Origin: Kiloniellales bacterium
GTDB lineage: Bacteria > Pseudomonadota > Alphaproteobacteria > Kiloniellales > JAKSBE01
Assembly: GCA_030066685.1 (NCBI GenBank)
Contig: JASJBF010000003.1
Location: 46,576-110,575, forward strand
Length of the DNA stretch: 64,000 bases
Direction: 5' to 3'
Under the pieces are notes generated by a model that had not been told where the DNA came from, did not search any database, and saw only the letters and a program-made list of their open reading frames with translations. The first letter of the stretch is position 1. Each line of letters opens with the position of its first letter. Of the stretch, positions 53,358 to 63,381 are shown one piece after another. The translations under genes were made by a program, and so were the position numbers.

Positions 53358-54914
53358 CTAGGTCGCCAGTCCCATTCGGGTCAGGAAATCGTTGGCGAAG
53401 ACCTTCCGCACCTCGGCGTTCTCCAGCAGGGCCTCGCGGGCGCCGATCCACTGGTCGACCGCGGCATCGCCGTAGCGTTGACGGACCCGGGCCGGGTTGA
53501 GATGCGTGTTGAACTTGCCCCAGTGCATCGTGAAGGGGATCCCGGCCGCATCCAGCTTCTCCCAGACCTTCTCGAGGTAGCCGCGCACGCTCGGCAGGTT
53601 AAGACCGTCGATCTCGAAGACCGCGGTGGGATCGAAGCGGGTGAAGCCGAGCAGCGCATCGGTGCCCTTGACGAAGCGGTGAGAGACGATCACCGGCAGC
53701 ACGTCGTCCCCGTCCTTGTAGACCTTGAAGGCGATCTCCTGGGCCTCGACGGCGCGGTCCGCCGGCATGCCCATGGCGCAGGCCAGGGTCTTGCCGAGGA
53801 CCTTCTCGCCGCGGAAGAGGTCGCGGATGATGCCCTTCTTGACGTAGGGCGCGAACTCGTCGTCCACCTGGGCGTTCAGGATCGGCACCACGAGCTTGTT
53901 CAGCGGCGAAGGGATGATGTCGATCAGCGCACCCATGACGTCGAGGCCCGAGGCGCCCATCCCCGACTCGCCGCCGTCCCAGACCGGCGGATTGTAGGCC
54001 TCGGTCCAGGGCTCCTCGTACATCACCAGGACGATGGCCTCGTCGGGCGGCGTGCCTTCATTGGGATTGTAGAAGACCTCGAAGTGGTAGGGCGTGCCGG
54101 TCGGCACGCCGGCGGCCTCCGGTGGCAGCGGCAGCAGCGTCGGGTCGGCGTTGGTCAGCGCCGTCTTCAGCGTGTCGTCGTAGGGCGCGCGATAGCGCAC
54201 GGCGTTGAGGATAAAGAGCTCCCGCGCCTCGATCATTAGGCCGTGAATCACGCCGAAGGAGCCGAAGCTGATCAGGGCCGCGTTGAACAGGGTGTCGTCT
54301 TGGATGAAGTCGGCCTCGATCTGCCGGGCGAAGTCCGCCTTCATCACCGGCTTCGACTGCCGCTCCAGGTAGACGTGCTTGTTGGGCCCGACCACCAAGT
54401 GTAGGCCGACGACCATCTCGGCCAGGGCGCCGAAGCGGTATGCGCCGCCGTGGGTGTTCGTCGAGAGTGCGCCGGCGATGGTCTGGCCGTTGTTGGAGCC
54501 GGAGGCCGGGAGCGACAGGCGGTCGGCGAAGAGCAGGTTGTTCAGCACCGAGATCGAGTTGCCGCATTGGATGAAGCGCAGCTTCGCGGCGTCGCCGCCG
54601 TAGGCCGGATCGGTCTGGTTTGGCGAGAAGGTGAAGGCCAGGCGCAGGGCCGTGGTGTCGATCAGGCGGCCGTCGGTGACCGCCACCGGGCTGAGCGACC
54701 AGAGGCTGCCGCGGGCGCGCAGGGTCTTCCCCTCGTCGACGCAGTCCTTGATGATCGCCTGCAGCTCCTCGGTCGCCGCCTTGTAGGTGTCCAGCATGGA
54801 CTGGCCGCCCTGGTCGAGGCGAAAGGCGTATTCGCCGTCGAGGTCCTGCTCGAAGGACTGGTGCCGGCCGGTTTCCTTCGGCCGCTGCCTGAAGAAGCGT
54901 CGTTCGTTCGGCAT
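53358..54914 (-). CDS. FAD-dependent oxidase, aldonolactone-oxidase-like (VAO superfamily)
   Basis: A 518-residue flavoprotein. The FAD-binding segment has GSNNGQTIAGALSTNTHGGA and the substrate domain ends with FTMHWGKFNTHLNPARVRQ, the HWGK pattern of gulono/arabinono-lactone oxidases. In the N-terminal loop where related enzymes bind FAD covalently through His (GSGHS), this protein reads RGSLWSLSPVA, with Trp instead. FAD is therefore probably non-covalent. The substrate is a guess at sugar lactone or polyol level. GGAAAGGACGAG precedes the ATG. Confidence 0.85.
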   Translation of the reverse strand: MPNERRFFRQRPKETGRHQSFEQDLDGEYAFRLDQGGQSMLDTYKAATEELQAIIKDCVDEGKTLRARGSLWSLSPVAVTDGRLIDTTALRLAFTFSPNQTDPAYGGDAAKLRFIQCGNSISVLNNLLFADRLSLPASGSNNGQTIAGALSTNTHGGAYRFGALAEMVVGLHLVVGPNKHVYLERQSKPVMKADFARQIEADFIQDDTLFNAALISFGSFGVIHGLMIEARELFILNAVRYRAPYDDTLKTALTNADPTLLPLPPEAAGVPTGTPYHFEVFYNPNEGTPPDEAIVLVMYEEPWTEAYNPPVWDGGESGMGASGLDVMGALIDIIPSPLNKLVVPILNAQVDDEFAPYVKKGIIRDLFRGEKVLGKTLACAMGMPADRAVEAQEIAFKVYKDGDDVLPVIVSHRFVKGTDALLGFTRFDPTAVFEIDGLNLPSVRGYLEKVWEKLDAAGIPFTMHWGKFNTHLNPARVRQRYGDAAVDQWIGAREALLENAEVRKVFANDFLTRMGLAT

Positions 54915-54945
54915 GGGTCTCGTCCTTTCCTTTGCGGGGCAAGCG

Positions 54946-55326
54946 CTACTGCGTGGTCGTGGACTCGGGGAAGGCGCCGCTGCGTGGCGGTGGCGCCTTG
55001 CAGCGGAAGCGGAGGTCCAGCGGGGACCAGATCCCGAGGCTCAGGACGCTCGCCAGGTCGTAGGCGTAGTTGCGTTCGACGAAGACGTCGTTGATTCCGT
55101 TGCCCTGACATTCGGCGGCCAGGACCTGCGGATCCATGATGTTGCCCCAGAAGTAGGCATGCATGGTGCGGGAGACATAGGGCGCCTCCTGCCCCTCCAG
55201 CTGAATCGGGTCGGAGTCCGGGACCGTGATCTGGTACTGCGCACAGGATGCCAGGCCCAGCAGGCCCGCCAGCAGGACGGCGCGCGGGCAGAGGCGTCTA
55301 CGGACGGCGGTGGTGTCGTCATGCAT
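54946..55326 (-). CDS. Bor-like lipoprotein
   Basis: A 126-residue lipoprotein: signal (RAVLLAGLLGLASC) and a mature part with MHAYFWGNIMDPQVLAAECQ and VFVERNYAYDLASVLSLGIW, similar to the Bor family (a phage lambda serum-resistance lipoprotein) in length and the turn before the C-terminal beta strand. The ATG at 55326 gives the signal peptide; the frame is open 39 codons upstream. It is 32 bp downstream of nothing on this strand and 31 bp upstream of the oxidase gene, which may be co-transcribed. Confidence 0.75.
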   Translation of the reverse strand: MHDDTTAVRRRLCPRAVLLAGLLGLASCAQYQITVPDSDPIQLEGQEAPYVSRTMHAYFWGNIMDPQVLAAECQGNGINDVFVERNYAYDLASVLSLGIWSPLDLRFRCKAPPPRSGAFPESTTTQ

Positions 55327-55661
55327 CTTCGCTCTCCGGGTCTGGGCGCGCCGGAGGATCCGGTGGCGCGCTGCGGTTTCGCTTCGCTCGAAAGACCTCG
55401 TTCCGGCGTGGTCGCCCGATTCGGAAAGGCTACCACCCGGCACCGGAGTCGTCTTCCGGGCGCCGCCATGGACAGCCAGGGCGGCAATCTGCCCTGCGCG
55501 CCGCGATCTGGATGTGGCATTTGCAACACCGATTGCCGAAATCGGCTAGGCGAAGGGCTCGGGCGCCGGCGCGTCGGCCTTTGGGACCAGCTCGCATGCC
55601 GCCCGAGCGGCCTCAATCGGGCGCAGGTCTTCCGATCTGCTTCACAAGGATGGTCCAGCCT
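55327..55661. other. 335-bp intergenic stretch without a gene
   Basis: No supported gene or repeat is seen. The sequence is GC-rich with short open frames on both strands that lack ribosome sites and family similarity. The promoter of the Bor-like gene should lie near 55330-55400. Confidence 0.4.
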
Positions 55662-55859
55662 GCCTGATACCAAGGGGCGACCCATTTGATGGCGCGCGGC
55701 GGCCCGCCGCGCGCCACCGCAGGCCGGGTTTGCTTGAACGCCCGCTGCGTTGCGCTCCGCCTACGGTACCCCGCACCGCTGCGTGAAGCGCGCCTGACGG
55801 GCGGGCAAGCAAACCCGGTCAAATGAGTCACTATCTACGCCCCTTGGTATGAGTCAGGC
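55662..55859. repeat. 198-bp fold-back (MITE-like) element
   Basis: The ends GCCTGATACCAAGGGGCG and its complement (with a 4-bp insertion) are inverted repeats; inside them come matching CATTTGA and CCGGGTTTGCTTG arms. One arm carries an extra nearly perfect GC hairpin (GGCGCGCGGCGG/CCGCCGCGCGCC). No open frame is credible. It looks like a non-autonomous palindromic element in the gap after the histidine kinase gene. Confidence 0.75.
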
Positions 55860-55898
55860 TCGGCGCAGGTTTTTCTCGGAGCTCGCGGGCGCCGGCCC

Positions 55899-58271
<2,373 letters not shown>

Positions 58272-58752
58272 GCCGGCTATGGCTTCTGTCTCACCTGGGG
58301 TGCCGGAGGATGAAAGAATTCCTCAAATAAGCCACCCGTTCTGGATGGAGGGACTTAGGCTATATTATGCCAATTTATATAAACTTAATGGCCAAAACTT
58401 CCTATATCTACTTTTTTACTTGATTTTGCTGCGAAATCGGCGCTGCGCAATCCCTCGGCGGCAAGGCCATTGGCAGCCGGGACCAGCCTGTGCTATCGGA
58501 AGCAAGCCGAGTTGATAACGGGCGAGGGCGCCTTCCCATGGGCGAAGTCAGCCGTTTGCGACGACGACGAGGATCCTGCGCCTTGGGCGCTTAGGACCCG
58601 TCCGTTCGTCTGCTGCCTCGCGCTCGGCTTCGATTCAAGACGACCAGCGTCAGATCATCAGGGACGACGGCCCGGGCCGTCGAAGTTCCCTTTCCGAATC
58701 CAAGCCGCGCGGCCTCGGGGGTCGCGGCAGGCTTCCGAAGCGAGATGACGCG
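58272..58752. other. 481-bp intergenic region with an AT-rich island
   Basis: A strongly AT-rich run spans about 58350-58430 (TATATTATGCCAATTTATAT and following) just upstream of the histidine kinase, in a GC-rich setting; it probably contains the kinase promoter. The remainder (58440-58752) is GC-rich with no supported gene. Confidence 0.5.
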
Positions 58753-59283
58753 ATGCAGATCCAGATCCTTCCGGAACGGCGAGAAGACCAGCGGCTGATC
58801 GAACCTTTGCTCGATTTGACCTTCGGTGCAGAGCGGCACCGGCGGACCACCTACCGGCTGCGCGAAGGCGTCGAGCCCCTGGCCGAGCTTTGTCTGATCG
58901 CCCTCGATTCCGACAAGGCCTTGCTCGCTTCGCTGCGCTTTTGGCCGATCCTGGTGGCCTCGAAAGCGGCGATCCTGCTGGGACCCCTGGCGGTCGACCC
59001 GCGGCTGCAGGGCCGGGGCATCGGCCGCCGGCTGCTGCGCCACGCCCTGGCCGAGGCCCGGCGGCTCGATCATCGCGTGTGCATCGTCGTGGGCGATCCG
59101 GCCTACTATGCCCCTTTCGGCTTCCGATCCGCGGTGGCGGCCGGGCTGGTGATGCCGGGGCCGGTCGAGCCGGCACGCTTCCAGGTTCTGGAGCTGACGC
59201 CGGGCGCCCTCGAGGGGCGGCGGGGCGCCGTGGAAGCCCTGTCCGCGACGCCGGGGAGGTCGCAGGCCGGGGACGCCGCCTGA
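58753..59283 (+). CDS. GNAT-family N-acetyltransferase
   Basis: A 176-residue enzyme. The acetyl-CoA motif is LGPLAVDPRLQGRGIGRRLL, and VVGDPAYYAPFGFRSAVAAG matches the YhbS-like subgroup. The substrate is unknown. The ribosome site is weak. It converges on the glycine-zipper lipoprotein gene with two hairpin repeats between them. Confidence 0.9.
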   Translation: MQIQILPERREDQRLIEPLLDLTFGAERHRRTTYRLREGVEPLAELCLIALDSDKALLASLRFWPILVASKAAILLGPLAVDPRLQGRGIGRRLLRHALAEARRLDHRVCIVVGDPAYYAPFGFRSAVAAGLVMPGPVEPARFQVLELTPGALEGRRGAVEALSATPGRSQAGDAA

Positions 59284-59293
59284 CCACGGCCTT

Positions 59294-59340
59294 AGAGCGG
59301 GATGATTTGAAGTCGAACGGGCTTCAAATCATCCCGCTCT
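59294..59340. repeat. Hairpin repeat H1, intact copy
   Basis: AGAGCGGGATGATTTGAAG pairs with CTTCAAATCATCCCGCTCT around TCGAACGGG. The stem is perfect over 19 bp. It follows the GNAT stop by 10 bp and could terminate transcription. Confidence 0.9.
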
Positions 59341-59354
59341 GTTTCGAAGGTCCG

Positions 59355-59400
59355 GAGCACGATTCAGACATGAGGTCGACTCGACCTCATATCATCGTGC
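59355..59400. repeat. Hairpin repeat H2, copy 2
   Basis: GAGCACGATTCAGACATGAG with a GTCGACTCGAC centre and ATCATCGTGC end; nearly identical to 50792-50841. It lies just before the convergent lipoprotein stop at 59409. Confidence 0.88.
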
Positions 59401-59408
59401 GCCAGCGT

Positions 59409-60035
59409 TCAGAAGCCGATGACCCGCCTGCGCTTTTGCGCCGGGTTCGGACGGTCGAGGTCCGAATAGGTCCCGGTCCGCTTGCGCTTGATCTCGATGC
59501 CCTCCTGCGGCAGTTCGACGCCCGGCGGCAGCTCGTCAGGGTTCTTCCAGGCGCCGAAAGGCAGCGGACCGACTTCTCCGCTGCGCGCGACCACGCGGGT
59601 GGAGTTCCAGCCGTGCTGGATGTAGACGTCGACGCCGGGGGCGAGGACCTCCTCGTCCTCCTCCTGGAACTGGACGACGGTGACGGTGCGGCCGTCCTCC
59701 AGCGCGATCAGGTACTCGATGCCGTCGCCGCCGTTGATGGCCTCTTCGACGATGAAGCCGATGGCGGCACCGACCACGCCGCCGAGCAGGGAGCCGGCAG
59801 GCCCCAGCTGCCCGCCGAGCGCCAGGCCACCGCTGAAGCCGCCGGCAAGACCGCCGACGGTGTAGCCGATGCCGCTGTTGCGTTCCTGGATGTCGACCGG
59901 TCGCGTGGTCACCACCCGCCCCGCAGTCACCTCGTAGAGGGTGCTGGACTCGGCGGTATAGTACTCCTCCTGCGGCGGCGTACTACAGGCCGCGGCCGAT
60001 AGGACGACAAGCGCAACGACGCCGGCTCGGCGCAA
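59409..60035 (-). CDS. Glycine-zipper outer-membrane lipoprotein (SlyB/Pcp-like)
   Basis: A lipoprotein of about 208 residues: signal VVALVVLSAAAC, then a glycine-zipper stretch (GYTVGGLAGGFSGGLALGGQ, GSLLGGVVGAAIGFIVEEA) and a C-terminal domain with DGRTVTVVQFQEEDEEV, as in 17-kDa surface antigens/SlyB. It ends in a basic tail (AQKRRRVIGF). The TTG at 60035 is chosen because GGAAGGGAAGGG precedes it; another TTG lies 10 codons upstream. Confidence 0.82.
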   Translation of the reverse strand: MRRAGVVALVVLSAAACSTPPQEEYYTAESSTLYEVTAGRVVTTRPVDIQERNSGIGYTVGGLAGGFSGGLALGGQLGPAGSLLGGVVGAAIGFIVEEAINGGDGIEYLIALEDGRTVTVVQFQEEDEEVLAPGVDVYIQHGWNSTRVVARSGEVGPLPFGAWKNPDELPPGVELPQEGIEIKRKRTGTYSDLDRPNPAQKRRRVIGF

Positions 60036-60301
60036 AGTCCCTTCCCTTCCTGACGCCTTCCTCAATTCCGTGCCCTGATGCTAACACGCAGTCTACGCCG
60101 AAATTCCAGCGACCGCGCGTGGCAAGACGGTGGCAGGGAACGCTGGCTGACTCAACCCGCCGGGATTAGCAGGGTATGGACATTTGTTTCTACCGCAGCT
60201 CCAGTGGTCCTGGATCATTATCCGAAGGATCGAAGCACCCTGGGTCACTTGCGTGAGAGGCTGTCCTCGCGTTCGGTCTTCGTCTTCGGCTGGAGGAGTC
60301 C

Positions 60302-60563
60302 TTAGGGCAGGGCCTCGGCCGCGGGCGGGCAGCCGGGCACATGGACGTCGATCGGGGTGATCCGGTCGCAGCCGCGCACCATCGAGTCGTGGTCGTAGCC
60401 GCCGCCGTTGGCGCAGGAGCCCTTGGCGATCACCCGGAGCGGTTCCGCCGACTGGTCGCAGAGGCGGCGCAGGGCCGGTGCGATCTCGTTGGTCAAGGTG
60501 CCGCCGACGATCATTACGTCGGCCTGCCGCGGGCTGGACCGGGGCACCGTGCCAAGGCGGCGA
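60302..60563 (-). pseudogene. Truncated NADH-quinone oxidoreductase subunit B (NuoB) fragment
   Basis: The frame encodes only the C-terminal part of Nuo[50 protein letters not shown] and AAEAL then a stop. Compared with the family it lacks the N-terminal half with the first Cys pair, misses two residues after GGGY, and stops early. No other nuo genes are nearby. It is fused at its 5' side to a broken LysE-like start, so it is a relic rather than a functional gene. Confidence 0.8.
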
Positions 60564-60645
60564 CGCGGGCCACGGCGTTGGGCCCGGGCGGCAGGCCGAC
60601 CGCGGTCCAGATCACGACGAAGGTCAGTCAGGTCTCAAGGCTCAT
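60555..60645 (-). pseudogene. Broken N-terminus of a LysE/RhtB-type exporter
   Basis: From the ATG at 60645 the frame reads MSLET, then TGA where Trp is expected, then [20 protein letters not shown], the signature of LysE exporters. After about 30 residues the similarity ends and NuoB sequence begins. The in-frame stop and the abrupt junction show a dead gene fragment. Confidence 0.7.
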
Positions 60646-60667
60646 GGGTCCTGCCCTCCACTTCGGC

Positions 60668-61504
60668 TCAGGCTCGGGAGAAGAACTCGATCAGTTCGTC
60701 GTCGGCGATCGCCCCCGCGGCGAAACCGAAGGTTCCCCGGTCGCGCATCTCCTCCGCGGCACGGCGCAGCGCGCCCTGGGCCGTGCGCATCAGGCAGCCG
60801 CCGACGCTCACCCGCCTGACCCCGACGGCGGCCAAACGGGCCAGGGACAGCGGCGCGCCGGCCAGGCCCATGACGACGTTGAGCGGGCCCGTCACTTCGC
60901 GCGCCAGGACGGCGATGGAATCCAGGTCCTTGACCCCCGGCGCGTAGAGGCAATGGGCGCCGGCCTCGCGGAAGAGGTTGAGGCGGCGGACCGATTCGGC
61001 CAGGGGGTCTGGATGGCCGAGCAAGAAGGCCTCGCAGCGCGCGGTCAGAGTGTAGGCGAAGCCTGTGCCCGCAGCGGCCTCGGCGGCGGCGGCGATGCGC
61101 TCGGCGGCTAGGCCGGCGTCGAGCAGCCGGGGCTCGGGCTCGTAGGCGACGTCCTCGATGCTGCCGCCGACCGCGCCGGCCTCGGCCGAGAGGCGGATGG
61201 TCTCGGCCGCCGCCTCGGGCGCCCGGCCGTAGCCGGCCTCGAGGTCGGCGCTGACCGGCAGGTCGACGGCTGCCGCGATGGCGGCGATGGCGGCGAGGTT
61301 CTCCTCGCGGCTCAGCGCGCTGCTGGCGTCGGGTCGGCCCAGGGCGTAGGCGATGCCCGCGCTGGTGCTGGCCAGGGCCGGGAAGCCGGCGGCGGCCAGC
61401 AGCTTGGCGCTGCCCGCGTCCCAGGCGTTGGGCAGGATGAAGGCCTCCGGTGTCTCGTGGAGCCTGCGGAAGGTCTCGGCCTTGGCGGCCTGGGTGATGG
61501 TCAC
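60668..61504 (-). CDS. Isocitrate lyase/PEP mutase-family protein
   Basis: A 278-residue TIM-barrel enzyme: FILPNAWDAGSAKLLAAAGF at the start, LPVSADLEAGYG (metal site, Glu for the usual Asp-Gly), GGSIEDVAYE and LTARCEAFLLGHPDPL. Such proteins act on oxaloacetate-like or 2-methylisocitrate-like acids; the substrate is unknown. The start is a GTG. It diverges from an ArsR-type regulator 92 bp away. Confidence 0.92.
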   Translation of the reverse strand: MTITQAAKAETFRRLHETPEAFILPNAWDAGSAKLLAAAGFPALASTSAGIAYALGRPDASSALSREENLAAIAAIAAAVDLPVSADLEAGYGRAPEAAAETIRLSAEAGAVGGSIEDVAYEPEPRLLDAGLAAERIAAAAEAAAGTGFAYTLTARCEAFLLGHPDPLAESVRRLNLFREAGAHCLYAPGVKDLDSIAVLAREVTGPLNVVMGLAGAPLSLARLAAVGVRRVSVGGCLMRTAQGALRRAAEEMRDRGTFGFAAGAIADDELIEFFSRA

Positions 61505-61572
61505 GTCCCTGTCTCCGTCGTTGCATCGTCTGTTACCACAGTGTCCGCCGGCCCCGGCGCCTTGTCATGCGG

Positions 61573-61585
61573 AAACGATTCGTTT
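61573..61585. promoter_or_regulatory. Small dyad upstream of the ArsR-type gene
   Basis: AAACGATTCGTTT has perfect 6-bp arms around one base, 12 bp before the preferred ATG at 61597 and in the divergent promoter gap. It is a candidate operator. An earlier ATG (61567) would place it inside the gene. Confidence 0.4.
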
Positions 61586-61596
61586 ATCATCGAAAT

Positions 61597-62340
61597 ATGA
61601 TTGCAGAGCCTTCCACCGCCATCGCCGCCGCGCTGATCGGCGTGCCGGCGCGGGCCAACATCCTGGGCGCCCTGATGGACGGCCGCGCCCTGACGGCCAG
61701 CGAGCTGGCCTATCACGCCGGGGTCTCGCCCCAGACCACCTCCAGCCACCTGGCCAAGCTGGCCGACGCCAAGCTGGTGGTCGTCGAGAAGCAGGGCCGG
61801 CACCGATACTACCGCCTGGCCGGCGCCGCCGTGGCCGAGGCCCTGGAGCTGCTGGCCCTGATCGTGCCGCAGCAGCCGGTGCCGCCACGGCGCCGCTCAC
61901 GGGAGGTGGAGGAGACCCGGGCGGCGCGCTTCTGCTACGACCATCTGGCGGGCGCCCTGGGCACCGGTCTGACCGAGGCCATGCAGGCCAGGGGCGTCCT
62001 CGTGCTCGCCGAGCAGGATTTCGAGGTCAGCGCGGCGGGCGAGGCCTTCTTCCGCGAACTTGGGATCGAGCCCGAGAGCCTCCGGCGGCTGCGCCGGACC
62101 TTTGCCCGGCAGTGCCTGGACTGGAGCGAGCGCCGCCCGCATCTGGCGGGCTCGCTGGGCGCCGGCTTCGCCCAGGTCGCGCTGAAGCGGCGCTGGATCC
62201 GCCGCGCCAAGGAGGGCCGCCGGGTCTTCGTGACCCCGGCCGGGCAAGCCGCCTTCCGCGACCTGCTTGGCTTCGACTTCGCGGCCCGGGCGGCGGGCCT
62301 TCACCCGGTCCAGAAAACCGAGTCCGGCGTGCAGACGTAG
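61597..62340 (+). CDS. ArsR-type winged-helix regulator
   Basis: About 247 residues. The HTH is ASELAYHAGVSPQTTSSHLA with LVVVEKQGRHRYYRLAGAAV, as in ArsR. The C-terminal 150 residues are an extra domain (ARFCYDHLAGALGTGLTEAM, RQCLDWSERRPHLAGSLGAG) shared with longer ArsR-like regulators; no arsenic-type Cys pair is seen near the HTH. It probably controls the divergent isocitrate-lyase-family gene. The start is uncertain (61567 or 61597). It overlaps the next gene's end by 40 bp. Confidence 0.87.
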   Translation: MIAEPSTAIAAALIGVPARANILGALMDGRALTASELAYHAGVSPQTTSSHLAKLADAKLVVVEKQGRHRYYRLAGAAVAEALELLALIVPQQPVPPRRRSREVEETRAARFCYDHLAGALGTGLTEAMQARGVLVLAEQDFEVSAAGEAFFRELGIEPESLRRLRRTFARQCLDWSERRPHLAGSLGAGFAQVALKRRWIRRAKEGRRVFVTPAGQAAFRDLLGFDFAARAAGLHPVQKTESGVQT

Positions 62341-62609
62341 GTCCGGTAGAAGGAAACGTAGAACAGCAGCAGGCCGACCGCGGCGGCCAGGCTGGCGAGG
62401 AATTGCAGCGCCCGGCGCGAGACCTTCGGCTTCAGCCGTTCGAAGGCCGGGCCGGCCAGCCCGCTGCGCCGCAGCGCCCGGCGGTCGCCCGGTATGCTCA
62501 GCAGACGCAGCACCGTCCAGTAGCAGAGGATCATGGCCACGGCCCAGGAGCCCAGGAACAAGACCTTCCAGAGCGCGGTGTTGCATTGGTCGAGATAAAA
62601 GACGAACAC
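62301..62609 (-). CDS. Hypothetical small membrane protein, about 102 aa
   Basis: From the GTG at 62609 (GGGAGG upstream) the protein has two hydrophobic segments, VLFLGSWAVAMILCYWTVLR and ALQFLASLAAAVGLLLFYVS, separated by a basic loop with GDRRALRRSG. I do not recognise a family. The frame is open 33 codons upstream, but those codons have poor character. Its 3' end overlaps the ArsR gene by 40 bp, tail to tail. Confidence 0.6.
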   Translation of the reverse strand: MFVFYLDQCNTALWKVLFLGSWAVAMILCYWTVLRLLSIPGDRRALRRSGLAGPAFERLKPKVSRRALQFLASLAAAVGLLLFYVSFYRTYVCTPDSVFWTG

Positions 62610-62743
62610 GGGCGTCCTGCCTCCCCCTGTCCAGGGATTGTGTCCGGAGGCTTCATTATTCTCGCAAATCCCCTCTGAGCCCAAGGCCGGAGCGTGACCG
62701 CTCCGCACCGAATCGGTGTGAAGATTGAATCACTTGCGGATGT

Positions 62744-63271
62744 TCAGTGGTGGTCGCGCGCCAGCTGCTCGAGCACGGTCTCCGTCGCCTCGCGCCAGTC
62801 GGTGGTCGGGTTGACCCAGTCCGGGATCTCGTCGAGATCTGGCTGCTCGCCGAAGAGGTAGAGGTTCGGCACGAGGTCGCGCAGATGCTCCAGGACGTCC
62901 AGACGGTCGTCGATGAAATGCGTGAGCCTGAGCTGCCGGCAGTGCAGGGCCTTCTGCGAGCGCTGCAGGCAGAAGCGGAGATGGGACCGCGGCAGCCCCG
63001 TCTCATCGTAGAAGTCCCAGTGCCTCAGCCATTGCTTGGTCTTATGCTGCACCTTGGGACCGGCTTTGGAGATCAGCCAGGCTCGTCCGGCAAAGGCCGA
63101 CACAAGGCTCCGCACACCGTCGAAGGCGCCCGGGCTGGGCGGCGTCGCCAGAGCCTTTTCCAGACCGCCACTCAGGAAAGAGGTGTCGGCCCTGCCGCCC
63201 ACGACCGGCGCCATGATCACCCGGCCGATGTCGATGCCGATTCCCGGCTCACTTTTTCGCTGCTTGTTCAT
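62744..63271 (-). CDS. HAD-like hydrolase family protein
   Basis: A 175-residue cytoplasmic protein. IGIDIGRVIMAPV fits HAD motif I with an atypical second position, AWLISKAGPKVQ motif II, and LTHFIDDRLDVLEHL motif IV (paired Asp). It resembles the uncharacterised HAD/5'-nucleotidase-like group. The first Asp is followed by Ile-Gly rather than the usual Asp two residues later, so phosphatase activity is uncertain. It diverges from a LysR gene across an AT-rich gap. Confidence 0.7.
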   Translation of the reverse strand: MNKQRKSEPGIGIDIGRVIMAPVVGGRADTSFLSGGLEKALATPPSPGAFDGVRSLVSAFAGRAWLISKAGPKVQHKTKQWLRHWDFYDETGLPRSHLRFCLQRSQKALHCRQLRLTHFIDDRLDVLEHLRDLVPNLYLFGEQPDLDEIPDWVNPTTDWREATETVLEQLARDHH

Positions 63272-63279
63272 GGCCGCAG

Positions 63280-63365
63280 GGTTTAAGGCCGTCGGGGATA
63301 TACTAGAACTATTAAATATATATGTACTATAATATGTGATTATATCTCTACTCTTGAAGCTCGGG
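63280..63365. promoter_or_regulatory. AT-rich divergent promoter region
   Basis: The gap between the HAD-like and LysR genes is strongly AT-rich (ATTAAATATATATGTAC and on) and contains TATAAT at 63328-63333, a candidate -10 for the LysR gene. No clear -35 is seen. Confidence 0.5.
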
Positions 63366-63381
63366 AGACGGGATCGGCGGC

